From assembly GCF_036248275.1 (NCBI RefSeq), contig NZ_CP109181.1, positions 1,674,001 to 1,738,000 on the forward strand: DNA of 64,000 nt, read 5' to 3'. This DNA comes from Streptomyces sp. NBC_01716 (GTDB lineage: Bacteria > Actinomycetota > Actinomycetes > Streptomycetales > Streptomycetaceae). The notes beneath the pieces were generated by a model. It ran no database searches. It saw only the letters and a list, made by a program, of their open reading frames with translations, and was not told the DNA's origin. This document shows, in pieces, positions 33,864-43,500 of the stretch. The stretch's first letter is position 1; each line of letters opens with the position of its first letter. The translations under genes and the position numbers were made by a program.

Positions 33864-35105
33864 TCACTTGCCGTGCAGCAGTATCGGAATCTCCTGCCAG
33901 CCGAACGCTATGAACGACGGCACCTGCTTCAACTCGTCGGCCTCGACGGCCAGTCGCATGTCCGGGTAACGGTCGAAGAGCGCGGGCAGGGCCGTCAGGG
34001 CCTCCATGCGGGCGAGCGGCGCGCCGATGCAGCGATGAACGCCGATCCCGAACGACAGGTGCTCGTCCGCGCCCCGGTGGATGTCGAACTCGGCCGCGTC
34101 GGGGCCGTACTGCTCGGGGTCGTTGCCCGCGGCGGCGAACGTGGTGACTATGGCGTCGCCCGCCGGGATGGTGACGCCGTCGATCGTGATGTCGGAGACG
34201 GCGTAGCGCAGCGGGAGGCTGGCGATCGAGGGGTGGACGCGCAGGACCTCCTCGATGACCGTCTCCCAGCCGACCTCGCCGGCGCGGACGGCGGCGAGCT
34301 GGTCGGGGTGGTTCAGGAGGGTCACGACGGCGTTGCCTATGAGGTTGACCGTCGTCTCGAACCCGGCGCCGATGACCAGCAGGAGGGTGTAGAGGAGTTC
34401 ATGGTCGGCGAGCCGGTCGCCCTCCTCGTCGCGTACCCGGATCAGCTCCGTGGCCAGGTCGTTGCCCGGGTTCTCCCTCTTGTACGCGATCAGCGCGGGG
34501 AGCACGGTGCCGATCTGCTGCTGCACGGAGGCGGCGTGTTCGGGGGACGGGTCGGAGGTGTCGAAGACGTCGTTCATCATCGTGACGGCGGCGTCGCGCA
34601 AGTCGTCGGGTATCCCTAACAGTTCGCAGATCAGCCGCATGGGCAGCGGCTGGGCGTAGCCGGCCTTCACGTCGACCGGCCCGCCCGGTGCCGCCGCCGA
34701 CGCGTCGAGTCCGGCGAGGAGGTCGGCGGTTATCGTCTCGACCAGTCCCCGCATCGCCTCGGTGCGCTTGTGGGTGAAGCTCGGCGAGACGAGCTTGCGC
34801 AGCCGGGTGTGTTCGGGGCCGTACGTGCTGAGCATGTTGACCACGCCGACCCAGCCGAGCACCCAGCTCCACTCGGGCTTCCTGTTGACCTCCTCCCACA
34901 GCGACCAGTGCAGCCGGGGGTCCTTGCTGACGCGCGGGTCCAGGATGAGGGCGCGCAGCGACGCGAAGCCGGTGGGCGCCCAGGCGGGGATGGAGCCGGG
35001 CAGGTCGACGGGAACCACGGAGCCCAGTGCGCGCAGCCGGACGCTCTCGGCGGGGATGTCCGCGCCGAAGGGGTCGAGGGGCACGCGAGTTGTCTCTGTC
35101 GTCAT
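33864..35105 (-). CDS. Conservon cytochrome P450 (CvnF position), TTA-containing
   Basis: The product has 413 residues. It has all P450 hallmarks: I-helix 'LLVIGAGFETTVNL', K-helix ExxR in 'VIEEVLRVHPS' and the heme loop 'FGIGVHRCIGAPLAR'. It is the last gene of the conservon; its ATG overlaps the stop of the preceding P450 gene (ATGA). Codon 163 (34617-34619) is TTA, in 'CELLGIPDD'; TTA is very rare in Streptomyces and requires the bldA tRNA, so synthesis is probably delayed to development. Substrate and redox partner are unknown. Confidence 0.92.
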   Translation of the reverse strand: MTTETTRVPLDPFGADIPAESVRLRALGSVVPVDLPGSIPAWAPTGFASLRALILDPRVSKDPRLHWSLWEEVNRKPEWSWVLGWVGVVNMLSTYGPEHTRLRKLVSPSFTHKRTEAMRGLVETITADLLAGLDASAAAPGGPVDVKAGYAQPLPMRLICELLGIPDDLRDAAVTMMNDVFDTSDPSPEHAASVQQQIGTVLPALIAYKRENPGNDLATELIRVRDEEGDRLADHELLYTLLLVIGAGFETTVNLIGNAVVTLLNHPDQLAAVRAGEVGWETVIEEVLRVHPSIASLPLRYAVSDITIDGVTIPAGDAIVTTFAAAGNDPEQYGPDAAEFDIHRGADEHLSFGIGVHRCIGAPLARMEALTALPALFDRYPDMRLAVEADELKQVPSFIAFGWQEIPILLHGK

Positions 35106-36364
35106 GCTCGGTCTCCTGACGTGTCGGGGGTGGCGACGGCGGTGTCCGGCCTACGAGGGGTGAAGCGGACGGGCAGCGCCTTGAGGGAGCGGATGAACGG
35201 GCCCGGCCGCCAGGCGAGTTGGTCGCGCGGCATGACGGGCTCCAGGTCAGGCAGCCACTGGGTGATGCGCTCGATGGCCTCGGTGGCGATGAGCAGCGCC
35301 TGCTGCTTGACCGGGCACTTGTGCGCGCCCGCGCCCCAGGACAGATGCGAGGCGTCGTGCGGATGGTGCGGCACCTGGGCGTCGTCCTGTTCGGAGAAGT
35401 ACCCGAGCGCTCCGTAACTGACGATGACAGGCACCGACTTGCGCACCCAGACGCCGCGGAAGCTGAGCGACTCGCGCGCGTAGAGGATGCCGTAGTTCGC
35501 CAACGGGGTCTCGTGGCGGAGCACTTCGACGACCGCGTCCATCACGGGGCGGGAGCCGCTGGTGAGGGTGGAGTAGTACGCGGAGTTACCGAGAATCCGG
35601 GAGAGCGCGTTGGCGAGGAGGTTCGCCGTGGGCTCGTGGCCCGCGGCCATCATGATGAAGACCTGCCAGACGACCTCCTCGTAGGTGAGGTCCGCCGGGT
35701 GGTCGATGAGCCAACTGGTCAGGTCGTCACCGCGTTTGAGGTTCTTGGCGGTGACGAGCTCGGTGACGTACTGGCCGTACTCCACCTCGCCGGCCGCGGC
35801 CTCCTCGCCGCCCTCCATGAGCCGGCCGATGGAGTTGTGGAGCCGGGCGCTCTCGCTGTCGGGCAGCCCGAAGAGGTTGTTGAAGATCAGCGTCATCAGC
35901 GGGCGGGCGAAGTCGTCCACGAGGTCCGCGCTGCCCGCCGGGCCGAACCGGCCGACCAGCAGGTCCACGGCGCGGTGCACCCTCTCGCGCAGGTCGTGCG
36001 GCTCGACCAGGTCGAAGGCGTCGATGAGTGCTGTGCGGTAACGGGTGTGCGCCGCACCGTCGTTGAAGAGCGGGTTGGGGCGCCACTTCAGCATGCTGAG
36101 GATCGGTGAGTCCGGTGCGGCGCCGGCCTCCCACTGCCTGGAGTCGTGCGACCAGGTGTCCGGGTCGTGCAGGATGTCGAGCGCGGCCTTGCGGTCGGTG
36201 ACGATGTACGCTGTCTCGCCGGGGGCGAGTTCGCCCCAGCCGACGGGGCCCTGGGCCTTGAGCGCCTCGTAGCGGCTGTGCGGATCGGCGGCGAACCCCT
36301 CGTCCCAGAGCCGGACCGGCGCGGAGAGGGAGAAGGCCTTCGCGGGGGCGGGGTACGAAGTCAC
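35102..36364 (-). CDS. Conservon cytochrome P450 (CvnE position)
   Basis: The product has 420 residues. I-helix 'FIMMAAGHEPTANLLANAL' has Pro just before the usual Thr, K-helix 'VVEVLRHETP' keeps ExxR, and the heme loop 'LSWGAGAHKCPVKQQ' has Pro instead of Ile after the Cys ligand and lacks the following Gly. These traits resemble P450 families (such as CYP156/157) often found in conservons, some of which are atypical catalysts. The gene overlaps its neighbours at both ends by ATGA junctions, indicating coupled translation. Confidence 0.9.
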   Translation of the reverse strand: MTSYPAPAKAFSLSAPVRLWDEGFAADPHSRYEALKAQGPVGWGELAPGETAYIVTDRKAALDILHDPDTWSHDSRQWEAGAAPDSPILSMLKWRPNPLFNDGAAHTRYRTALIDAFDLVEPHDLRERVHRAVDLLVGRFGPAGSADLVDDFARPLMTLIFNNLFGLPDSESARLHNSIGRLMEGGEEAAAGEVEYGQYVTELVTAKNLKRGDDLTSWLIDHPADLTYEEVVWQVFIMMAAGHEPTANLLANALSRILGNSAYYSTLTSGSRPVMDAVVEVLRHETPLANYGILYARESLSFRGVWVRKSVPVIVSYGALGYFSEQDDAQVPHHPHDASHLSWGAGAHKCPVKQQALLIATEAIERITQWLPDLEPVMPRDQLAWRPGPFIRSLKALPVRFTPRRPDTAVATPDTSGDRA

Positions 36365-37062
36365 CAGGTCACCGTGTTTCCTTCGGCGGGCGCGGCGCCG
36401 CTCCGGACGGCGCCGGCGAGAGCTTCGGCCTCGGCGCCGGCGGGCCCGCCGGCGGCCTGGCCTGCTATCAGATGCTGGACCAGCGCGAGCAGGGCGTCGA
36501 TGGAGGAGTTGGTGTCACGCGCGTCGCACACGACCATCGGGGTGCTCGGCTCAAGGTCGAGCGAAGCGCGCAACTGCTCCACCGTGTACGCGCGCGAGTC
36601 GGGAAAGGTGTTGAGCGCGACGGCGTACGGCAGCCCCGACTCCTCGACCAGCCCGAGCACGTCGAAGGAGTCGTCGATACGGCGCGTGTCGACGAGGACG
36701 AGCGCGCCGAGCGCGCCGTGGGCGATGTCTGCCCACAGCGAGCGGAATCGCTCCTGGCCCGGGGTGCCGAACAGATAGAGCACGATCCCGCCGTCCAGGC
36801 TGATCCGCCCGAAGTCGATCGCGACGGTCGTGGTGGTCTTGTCGCGGACGCCAGCGAGGTTGTCCACGGACACCGACGCCTCGGTGAGGTGTTCCTCGGT
36901 GTGCAGCGGACGGATCTCGGACACCGAGTCGATCAGCGTGGTCTTGCCGACCCCGAAGGGGCCCGACACCAGGATCTTCACCAACTCGCGTGTGGTGTCC
37001 GGCAGGTGCAACCCGCCGGTGCCGGTGCCTGTGGTGCTACTGCTTGAGGGCGCGGAGGCCAT
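36361..37062 (-). CDS. cvnD: CvnD-type small GTPase
   Basis: The product has 233 residues and a Ras/Arf-like fold. P-loop 'VSGPFGVGKTTLIDSVSE', switch region 'TTTTVAIDFGRI' and G3 'LFGTPGQERFRSLW' are clear. The 'ALNTFPD' stretch is the degenerate G4 region typical of CvnD/MglA-like GTPases. In characterised conservons this GTPase associates with CvnA, CvnB and CvnC at the membrane. It overlaps the CvnC gene by 26 bases and the following P450 gene by 4. The Ala-rich C-terminal tail is variable in the family. Confidence 0.92.
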   Translation of the reverse strand: MASAPSSSSTTGTGTGGLHLPDTTRELVKILVSGPFGVGKTTLIDSVSEIRPLHTEEHLTEASVSVDNLAGVRDKTTTTVAIDFGRISLDGGIVLYLFGTPGQERFRSLWADIAHGALGALVLVDTRRIDDSFDVLGLVEESGLPYAVALNTFPDSRAYTVEQLRASLDLEPSTPMVVCDARDTNSSIDALLALVQHLIAGQAAGGPAGAEAEALAGAVRSGAAPAEGNTVTW

Positions 37063-37396
37063 CGGCCACTCTCTTCAACAGGTCGGGCGCGGGCAGGGCG
37101 GCCGGGGGTACCGGCGGGCGTACGCTCACCAGCCCCTGGTCCGCCAGCTCGGCGGCGAGTACGCGTACGGCGGAGACCGGCAGTTGCAGCAGGGCCGCGG
37201 CTTCCACCAGGGTGAGCGTTCCGCCGTCGAGCACGTCGAACAGCGCGTGCCGCGCGGCGGGCAGTCCGGCGGGGGCGGGCCCGGTCCCGCCGGTCAGCAG
37301 CGAAAGCCGCTCCAGCTCGGTGCGGCGCGGCCGAGCCACCCCGCCGGTGGACAGATAGGCGGGAACGAGTGGACGGCCGCTCCTGCGGCCGGTCAT
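37037..37396 (-). CDS. cvnC: CvnC-type DUF742 protein
   Basis: The product has 119 residues. 'RSGRPLVPAYLSTGGVARP' and 'LVEAAALLQLPVSAVRVLAA' followed by 'ELADQGLVSVRPP' are typical of DUF742, a small winged-helix-like protein. It always lies between CvnB and CvnD in conservons and interacts with the kinase/GTPase complex. Its start overlaps the stop of CvnB (ATGA). Confidence 0.9.
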   Translation of the reverse strand: MTGRRSGRPLVPAYLSTGGVARPRRTELERLSLLTGGTGPAPAGLPAARHALFDVLDGGTLTLVEAAALLQLPVSAVRVLAAELADQGLVSVRPPVPPAALPAPDLLKRVADGLRALKQ

Positions 37397-37815
37397 GCCG
37401 GAGAGCCGCCCTCACCCGCGCGCGGGGCGGCCGTCATCGTCTTCTCACCGAGTCTGGCGACCTGCGAGTGCACGCGGTGGGCGAGCAGGTCGAGCCGTAC
37501 CTCGGGACCCCCGTACGCGGCGACGCACGTGCCGTGCGAGGTGGGGGCGACCAGGATGTAGCCGTGGTCGGACTCGATGACGATCTGTCGGATGTCGGCG
37601 TCGTCCTGGTCGGCGAAGGCGGCGGCGGCCGTACGGCACGCGCCCTGCACAGTGCTGGTGATCGCCGCCGTGCGTTCGGCGGTGGCCTGGCTGAGCGCCT
37701 CCGTGTAACCGGAGACGAGACCGTCCCTGGTCAGGAGGACGGCTGCCCGCACATGCGGGATTTCCAGGATCGGATCGAGCACCCACGCCGTTTCGCCGGC
37801 GTCGCGGCTTTTCAT
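37393..37815 (-). CDS. cvnB: CvnB-type roadblock/LC7 protein
   Basis: The product has 140 residues. The roadblock/LC7 fold is seen in 'ILEIPHVRAAVLLTRDGLVS' and 'IVIESDHGYILVAPTSHGTC', features of the family that regulates small GTPases. Start 37815 overlaps the stop of CvnA (ATGA at 37812-37815), so the frame-internal longer ORF to 38760 is a shadow of CvnA. The role is inferred to be coupling the membrane kinase to the CvnD GTPase. Confidence 0.92.
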   Translation of the reverse strand: MKSRDAGETAWVLDPILEIPHVRAAVLLTRDGLVSGYTEALSQATAERTAAITSTVQGACRTAAAAFADQDDADIRQIVIESDHGYILVAPTSHGTCVAAYGGPEVRLDLLAHRVHSQVARLGEKTMTAAPRAGEGGSPA

Positions 37816-39311
37816 CGCGGGTCGTTCCCTTCGGGGTCGGCGGTGGATCGTGCCGCTGCGGTGCCGGTCTGGAGCGCGCCGAGCGCCGCTGCGGAGTCTT
37901 CGGGGGTACGGGCGGGCGGCGGGGCCTGCCCGGGGACGGGCCGGGCGGCCGGTACAGCCGTCTCGCCGCCGGGGCGGGCGCTGCGGCGTCTGCGCTGCGG
38001 CAGGACGTCGTCGGCGGCGCCGGGGGTGGGGGCGGGGGCGGTTTCGGTGTGAGTGTCGTCGGTGCGGGGGGAGTTGGTCCGCGTGGGGGTCTCGGGGGCG
38101 GCGGGAGGCGCGGAGTTGGCCGCCTTGCGGGTCCGCAGGGTCCGCGAGGAGACGCCGGTCCTGACGGGCAGCTTCCCGTTCGTCTCCGGATTCGCCCGCG
38201 GTTCCGGTGTCTCCGCCGGGCGGGTGGAGCGCGGCGCGGCGGCGGCCGGCGGCCTGAGCACCGGGTCGACATGGCTGAGCAGATGGTTGTTGACGAGCAG
38301 CACCGCGCGTACACCGCCGTACGGCGACGGGGTCGACAGGTCGACGGACAGGTCGAACTGCCGGGTGAGCTGGCCGATCGCGGCGAGCCCCATCCGGGGC
38401 GGGTCGCCGAGGTCGGAGAGCAGGATCGGTTCGCTGCCAGCCACCATCCGCTGCGCGTAGGCGCGTTCGTCGGCGGACATGCCGACCCCGGCGTCGTCGA
38501 TGGTGACGGCGACCCCGTGGTGGGCGCGTTCCAGGTTCACCGTGACGTCGGTGTCCCGGGAGGAGTGCCGCAGCGCGTTGTCGAGGAGTTCGGCGACGAT
38601 GATCGCGACCGGCTCGACGGCGTGCGAGACGAGCCCGGTGCCCGGCTCCAGATGGTTGTTGACGCGGACGCGGTGGTATCCGACGAGCCGCGACTGGCCG
38701 CCGGACACGGCGTCCACCAGGTGCGACTCCTCGCGGGCCAGGCCCACCCAGGCGCCGCACACCACGGCGGCGACCTGCGCGCGCCGCAGTGACTGCTCGT
38801 TCTCGTGGTCGAGTTCGAACAGGGTCTGGGCCAACTCGGGCTCGTCGTACTGCTGTTGCAGTCCTCGGAGCACGTCCTGGAGCCGGTAGAGACCGGCCTG
38901 GATCTCCCGGGTGGTGCCGCGCATGCCCGCGCGCGCCGCGGCGTCGAGCCGCTTGCGCTCCTGGGTCATGACGCCCAGCAGGCCGTCGAGCAGCCCTTCC
39001 AGCCCGGCGCCGGGCCGGGTGCGGGCGAACTCGGAGCTGAGCGGTCCTGGCACCTGGGCGTGCGGGTGCGCCGCCCGGGTCGCCACCGCGGGGATGCGCT
39101 TCTCGGTGAGATGCGCGATCTCGGCGGTGAGGTCGTCGGACACGCGCCCGGCCTTGGCCCGCTCGTTCTCCAGCCGGTCCCGCAGATCGGTGATCTCGTC
39201 GCGAAGTCGGGACCGGTCACGGCGGGAGCGGAGGAGTACCCCTCCCAGGACGAGAGCCAGCAGAGTTCCGGCGGCCAGGCCAACCGCGGCCGGAACCGTT
39301 ATCTCGATCAT
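37812..39311 (-). CDS. cvnA: CvnA-type sensor-kinase-like protein
   Basis: The product has 499 residues. A single N-terminal membrane segment ('AAVGLAAGTLLALVLGGVLL') is followed by a coiled coil (residues 30-70), a helical region, a histidine-kinase-like ATPase domain ('AIIVAELLDNALRHSS', 'VTIDDAGVGMSADE') and a long Pro/Thr/Ala-rich tail. A conventional phospho-acceptor His box is not obvious, as is usual for CvnA. The protein would sense a signal and act on the CvnB/C/D complex. It is the first gene of the operon. Confidence 0.92.
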   Translation of the reverse strand: MIEITVPAAVGLAAGTLLALVLGGVLLRSRRDRSRLRDEITDLRDRLENERAKAGRVSDDLTAEIAHLTEKRIPAVATRAAHPHAQVPGPLSSEFARTRPGAGLEGLLDGLLGVMTQERKRLDAAARAGMRGTTREIQAGLYRLQDVLRGLQQQYDEPELAQTLFELDHENEQSLRRAQVAAVVCGAWVGLAREESHLVDAVSGGQSRLVGYHRVRVNNHLEPGTGLVSHAVEPVAIIVAELLDNALRHSSRDTDVTVNLERAHHGVAVTIDDAGVGMSADERAYAQRMVAGSEPILLSDLGDPPRMGLAAIGQLTRQFDLSVDLSTPSPYGGVRAVLLVNNHLLSHVDPVLRPPAAAAPRSTRPAETPEPRANPETNGKLPVRTGVSSRTLRTRKAANSAPPAAPETPTRTNSPRTDDTHTETAPAPTPGAADDVLPQRRRRSARPGGETAVPAARPVPGQAPPPARTPEDSAAALGALQTGTAAARSTADPEGNDPR

Positions 39312-39582
39312 CGGACGGACCTCAGGAGGATCGGGGACGTTGGGAGGGTCCGGAAGGACCCGTGAGGCGGACCCGCACAGTACACACCGTCATCGGGCGT
39401 GATCGCACCGCATTCCTGTGAAGATCCATTGGGAATCGCCTCCGTGAGGGCCGCGACCACCCGAAGTGTCCGGTATGGAAAGGCCGTTCGTGCACCGCGT
39501 GGAGTAACGGCCTACTTCCGGGGGGGCGGATGTGGGGGCAGGAGCCGACGCCGTCGGCGGACGACGTACCGGCGCGCGCGTC

Positions 39583-40460
39583 GTGAGCGATACGAACTGG
39601 CCGACTGCCCCGCGCGGAAGGGAAGTTCCCCTGGCCTACGCCTACCTCCTGGGCGGCCCCGTGGACGAGGCCCTGTTCCTCTGCTTCGAACGGCTGCGCA
39701 TGGCCCGCACGGTCTTCGGCCCCGGGATCGTGGACCGGGAGGTCGACACTGTTTACGGCTTGCTGCGCGGCTGGGGATACCGCCTTGAAACGGCGGGCAG
39801 CCACGCGGTACGCACTTTGATCGCGCACGCGATGCTCCTCAACCGCAGCCCCCTGCCGGCAGATATGGACGCGGCAGTGCTGGAACGCCTGCGCCAGGCA
39901 GTGCGTTCCACCGAGAGGGCCTCCAGTGACATGCACTCTCTCCAGCGGACGCCGGCGGCGCTGGGACAGTGCGAGCCGCCCGTCGCCCGCAACGAGACCT
40001 TGTTGAGTGAACTGCGGGCCCAGCGGTGGATGGATGTGCCGGCGCCGTGGGCCGAGATCGTCTCCCGGTGGTTCGACACCTCTCCACACTCAGCCGCAAC
40101 GTCCGCCTGGCCTACCGCCTGGATCTCGCCCGCATGGGCCGGTGGCTGGCTGTCGAGCATCCACAGATCACCGAGCCCGCCCAGTGGACGAGGGCGACCT
40201 GCGCGGCCTGAGTGGCCACGGTGGACCGGATGCGGATCGGTGACTACGTCGAACGCACCGCGAACCGTGGTGTGTTCGGAAACCCGATGTCCCAATCCAC
40301 CAAGGACAGCGCCCTCACCGCCAGCCGCGCGTTCTTCCGCGACCTTCAGGAATGGGAGTGGATCCCGCGCCGGTTCGATTCCGGGCGCGCTCTGGAGACG
40401 CCCCGCAGCATCCGTGCACCGCTGGGCCCCAACCCCCGCGTCATTGCCGACGAGGTACAC
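39583..40460 (+). pseudogene. Decayed site-specific tyrosine recombinase
   Basis: Frame 1 reads an integrase-like N-terminal part ('PLAYAYLLGGPVDEALFLCF' to 'PWAEIVSRWFDTS') from GTG 39583. Near 40080 it shifts to the third frame, which continues with core-binding-like sequence ('SRNVRLAYRLDLARMGRWLA' and 'EPAQWTRATCAA'). There an in-frame TGA at 40209-40211 replaces what should be a Trp codon, after which similarity resumes ('VATVDRMRIGDYVERTA', 'LTASRAFFRDLQEWEWIPRR'). The catalytic domain is missing. So there is a frameshift, a nonsense codon and a 3' deletion: a dead recombinase at the left side of the NB-ARC gene. Confidence 0.7.
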
Positions 40461-40567
40461 GACGGCACGGCCGCGAGTCCGGACGCTGGAATCGCCTCTG
40501 TCATGACGGTGACCAACCTCCTCCCCCTCCTTGGCGTCGCGAGCTCCCGAGCGGGAAGATCCTGTCC

Positions 40568-43500
40568 ATGTTGAGTCGGGGGCGGGTTTGGGGGCTGTGG
40601 GGGGCTCTGGGGGTTTGTGCAGCGGCGCTTGTATGGCTCGCGGTTGCCGTGGTGCGGGGCGGGTGGCAGCTGGGTGACCAGGTGGCTAGTGTGCTGGGCG
40701 GTAGTGCGGGGATTCTTGCACTCCTTCTTGCCCTTGAGGGTCGTGCTCCCGCTGCGGCCGTGGGGCAGCTGCCTGGCGTCGGTTTGCCCTCTGTGCCCGA
40801 GTGGGTTGTCGGACGCGCCGAGGTCGAGCACGTCGTCGCGGCCCTGATATCCCCCCGGCGCTGGTCGTTTTGGCGCCGTCGGTCGCGTTCACATACGGGC
40901 GGTCGCCGAACCGTCGGTATCACCACTGGATTGCACGGTGCCGGTGGCTTCGGCAAGACCGTGCTTGCGCATCTCGTCTGTGCGGATCCCAGGATTCGGC
41001 GTCATTTCGGTGAGCGCGTCTACCTCGTGACCATTGGCCGTGATGTGCGGACACCGGCGGCCATCGCCGCCAAGGTCTCCGAGGTCACCCGGTACCTGAC
41101 GGGTGACACCCGGGAGGTCGGCCAGGATCCCGCCGTCGCCGGCGCGCACCTCGGTGCGCTGCTCGATCAGCGGCCACGCATGCTCCTTGTGCTCGACGAC
41201 GTGTGGGATGCCAAGCAACTCGCGCCTTTCCTGATCGGTGGCGGGAACTCGTGCGTGCGGCTGGTCACCACGCGGAATCCGTCCGTGCTGCCACCCGGGG
41301 CGGTGCCGGTGACTGTGGACCGGATGTCCCGTCACCAGGCGCTGTCCGTCGTAAGATTCGGGCTTTCCGGGCTGCCGGATCCGCTCGCCGCTCGCCTTGT
41401 GGATGCCACCGGCCGGTGGGCGCTGCTCCTGCGTATGGCGAACCAGCACCTCGCCATGCAGACCGCCACAGGCGCTGACCTCGCCGGTTCTGCCGAGCAA
41501 CTTTTGGAGCGGCTTGAGCGGTTGGGACCCGCGAGCGCCGACAATCCGTATCTCGAACCGGATCTGGACGATCCCGCCCAGCGCAGTGCCGCGGTGCGGG
41601 CCAGCATCGAGGCGGCCACCGAGCTGCTGCCGCCGGGCGGTGGTCGACGCTTCGCCGAACTGGGTGTCTTCGCCGCGGACGAAGTGGTTCCACTGCCGTT
41701 GGTGTGCACGCTTTGGGGTGCCACCGCCGATTTGGACGAGGCGGGGGCACGGCGACTGTGCAAGCACATGAGCGACCTGTCGCTGCTCACACTCGACAGC
41801 GGTACTCCCGGGGGAACACTGAGCCTGCACGACGTCGTACGGGACTATCTGCGTGCTGAGCTCGGGGATGACCTCGTCGCCGTCAACGCCCGGCTGCTCG
41901 ACGCCGTCGCCACCACCGAGGCGGTACCTGATGCTCCGGCCGCGCGGGACGGCACGTCGGTGCCCGCCTGGTGGACAGTGAGCGGTTCCTATCTTCTCGA
42001 TCACCTCGTCGAGCATCTCGTCGACGCAGGCCAGGGCGTAGAGGCGGCGGCACTGGCGTCGGACCTCAGGTGGGTGCGTACCCGGCTGCACCAGCGTGGT
42101 CCCACCGCTTCCTGGCGCGATCTTGAAGCCGTCGGCACCTCCGCGTGTCGGGCACTCGCAAGGGACATCGCCCGCACCGCCCACCTGCTCTCCCCCACCG
42201 ACCCCCCGCGCGCCCTCGACGACGTGCTGCTGAGCCGTCTCCAGCCCCTGCCGCACTGGAATGGTCAGGTCCATCTGCTGAGCGACGACGTGGCGATCAC
42301 CAACCGTTGGACCCCACCCGACCTGCCGCACCAGGGACTCCGTCGATTGCTCGTCTTGGATCGGGGCGCCGCGATGGAGGATGTCGTCATTGGGCCCGAG
42401 GGAACGTGGCTGGCCACATCCGACCGGTACGGCATCCATGTCTGGGGCACCGCGAGTGGAGACGTGTACCGCACACTGCCCGACTCGTCCGGCGGCCTCC
42501 CCATGAGCCTCAGCTCCGACGGCACCCGACTCGCCTCCTCGGGCTACAGATACGTCCGTATCTGGGACACCGCCACCGGAGAAATCCTACGGACCGTGCG
42601 GACGCCGGAATTCTTCGGCCGAGCGTTCGGCAGGGGCGTGATCCTCAGCCCGGACGGACACAGGATGGTAGTCCAGGGCCGCAGGGGCAGGTTCTTGATC
42701 CTGGATGTGGACACGGGCAGGCGGCTTCAGACCCTTGACCTGGTGGCGGAGCGGACCACCGATTCGGAATCCCTGTTCCCTCCTCCCCGTGGCACCATGC
42801 TCTCCAGCCTCCGCGGTTCTCGCGAGTACAGAGTGGAAGACCTGGCGTTCAGCCCGGACGGGAACACGCTCGCCGTCGCCGTCGCCGTCGGCTTCGGGAC
42901 TGGCGGGGAAGTGCAGATCTGGGACACTGCCACAGGAAAGCGGCGCCGCATCCTCCGCTTCGACGACAGGTTCGGGTCCCGAGTCTCTGCGGTGGCAATC
43001 GGCCCGAGCGGCGCGTGGCTCGCCGCAGGCAGTCTCCTCGGCGTCGGGATCTGGAACGTCGCCACCGGCGAGCTCGTCCACACCCTGAACGGCCCGGTGC
43101 ACGTTCAGCGCATCGTGATCAGCTCGGACAGTGCATGGCTTGCCGTTCTCGAGGGCACGCGGGTGAGCGTCTGGGACACCGAAACGGGGGGCCTGCGCGG
43201 GGAGTTGTCCGGCAACAACAGCATGCGAGCCATCGCAGCCGCACCGGACGGCACATGGCTCGCATCAGCCGGCCGCGACGGCGTGCGGATCTGGGACGTC
43301 CCGGGAACTGGCCGTGACAGAATCTCAGCGCCCCTCAACCGACAGGCAGGCGTGTGGACCATCGCCGTCGGCCCCGACGGCACATGGCTGGCCACCTCCG
43401 AGAGTCGCGACACCGGGGTTGTGATACGCGATACCAGCACCGGTAACCAACTCCGCATACTGTCCGGCTACCCAAGTGATGGAATACCGCAGATCGTGCT

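Noticed and set aside
40352..40567. Longer N-terminus of the NB-ARC protein from 40352
   Set aside because: It overlaps the recombinase relic and adds an Arg/Pro-rich segment before the membrane helices; ATG 40568 has an upstream GGAAG and gives a normal membrane start.
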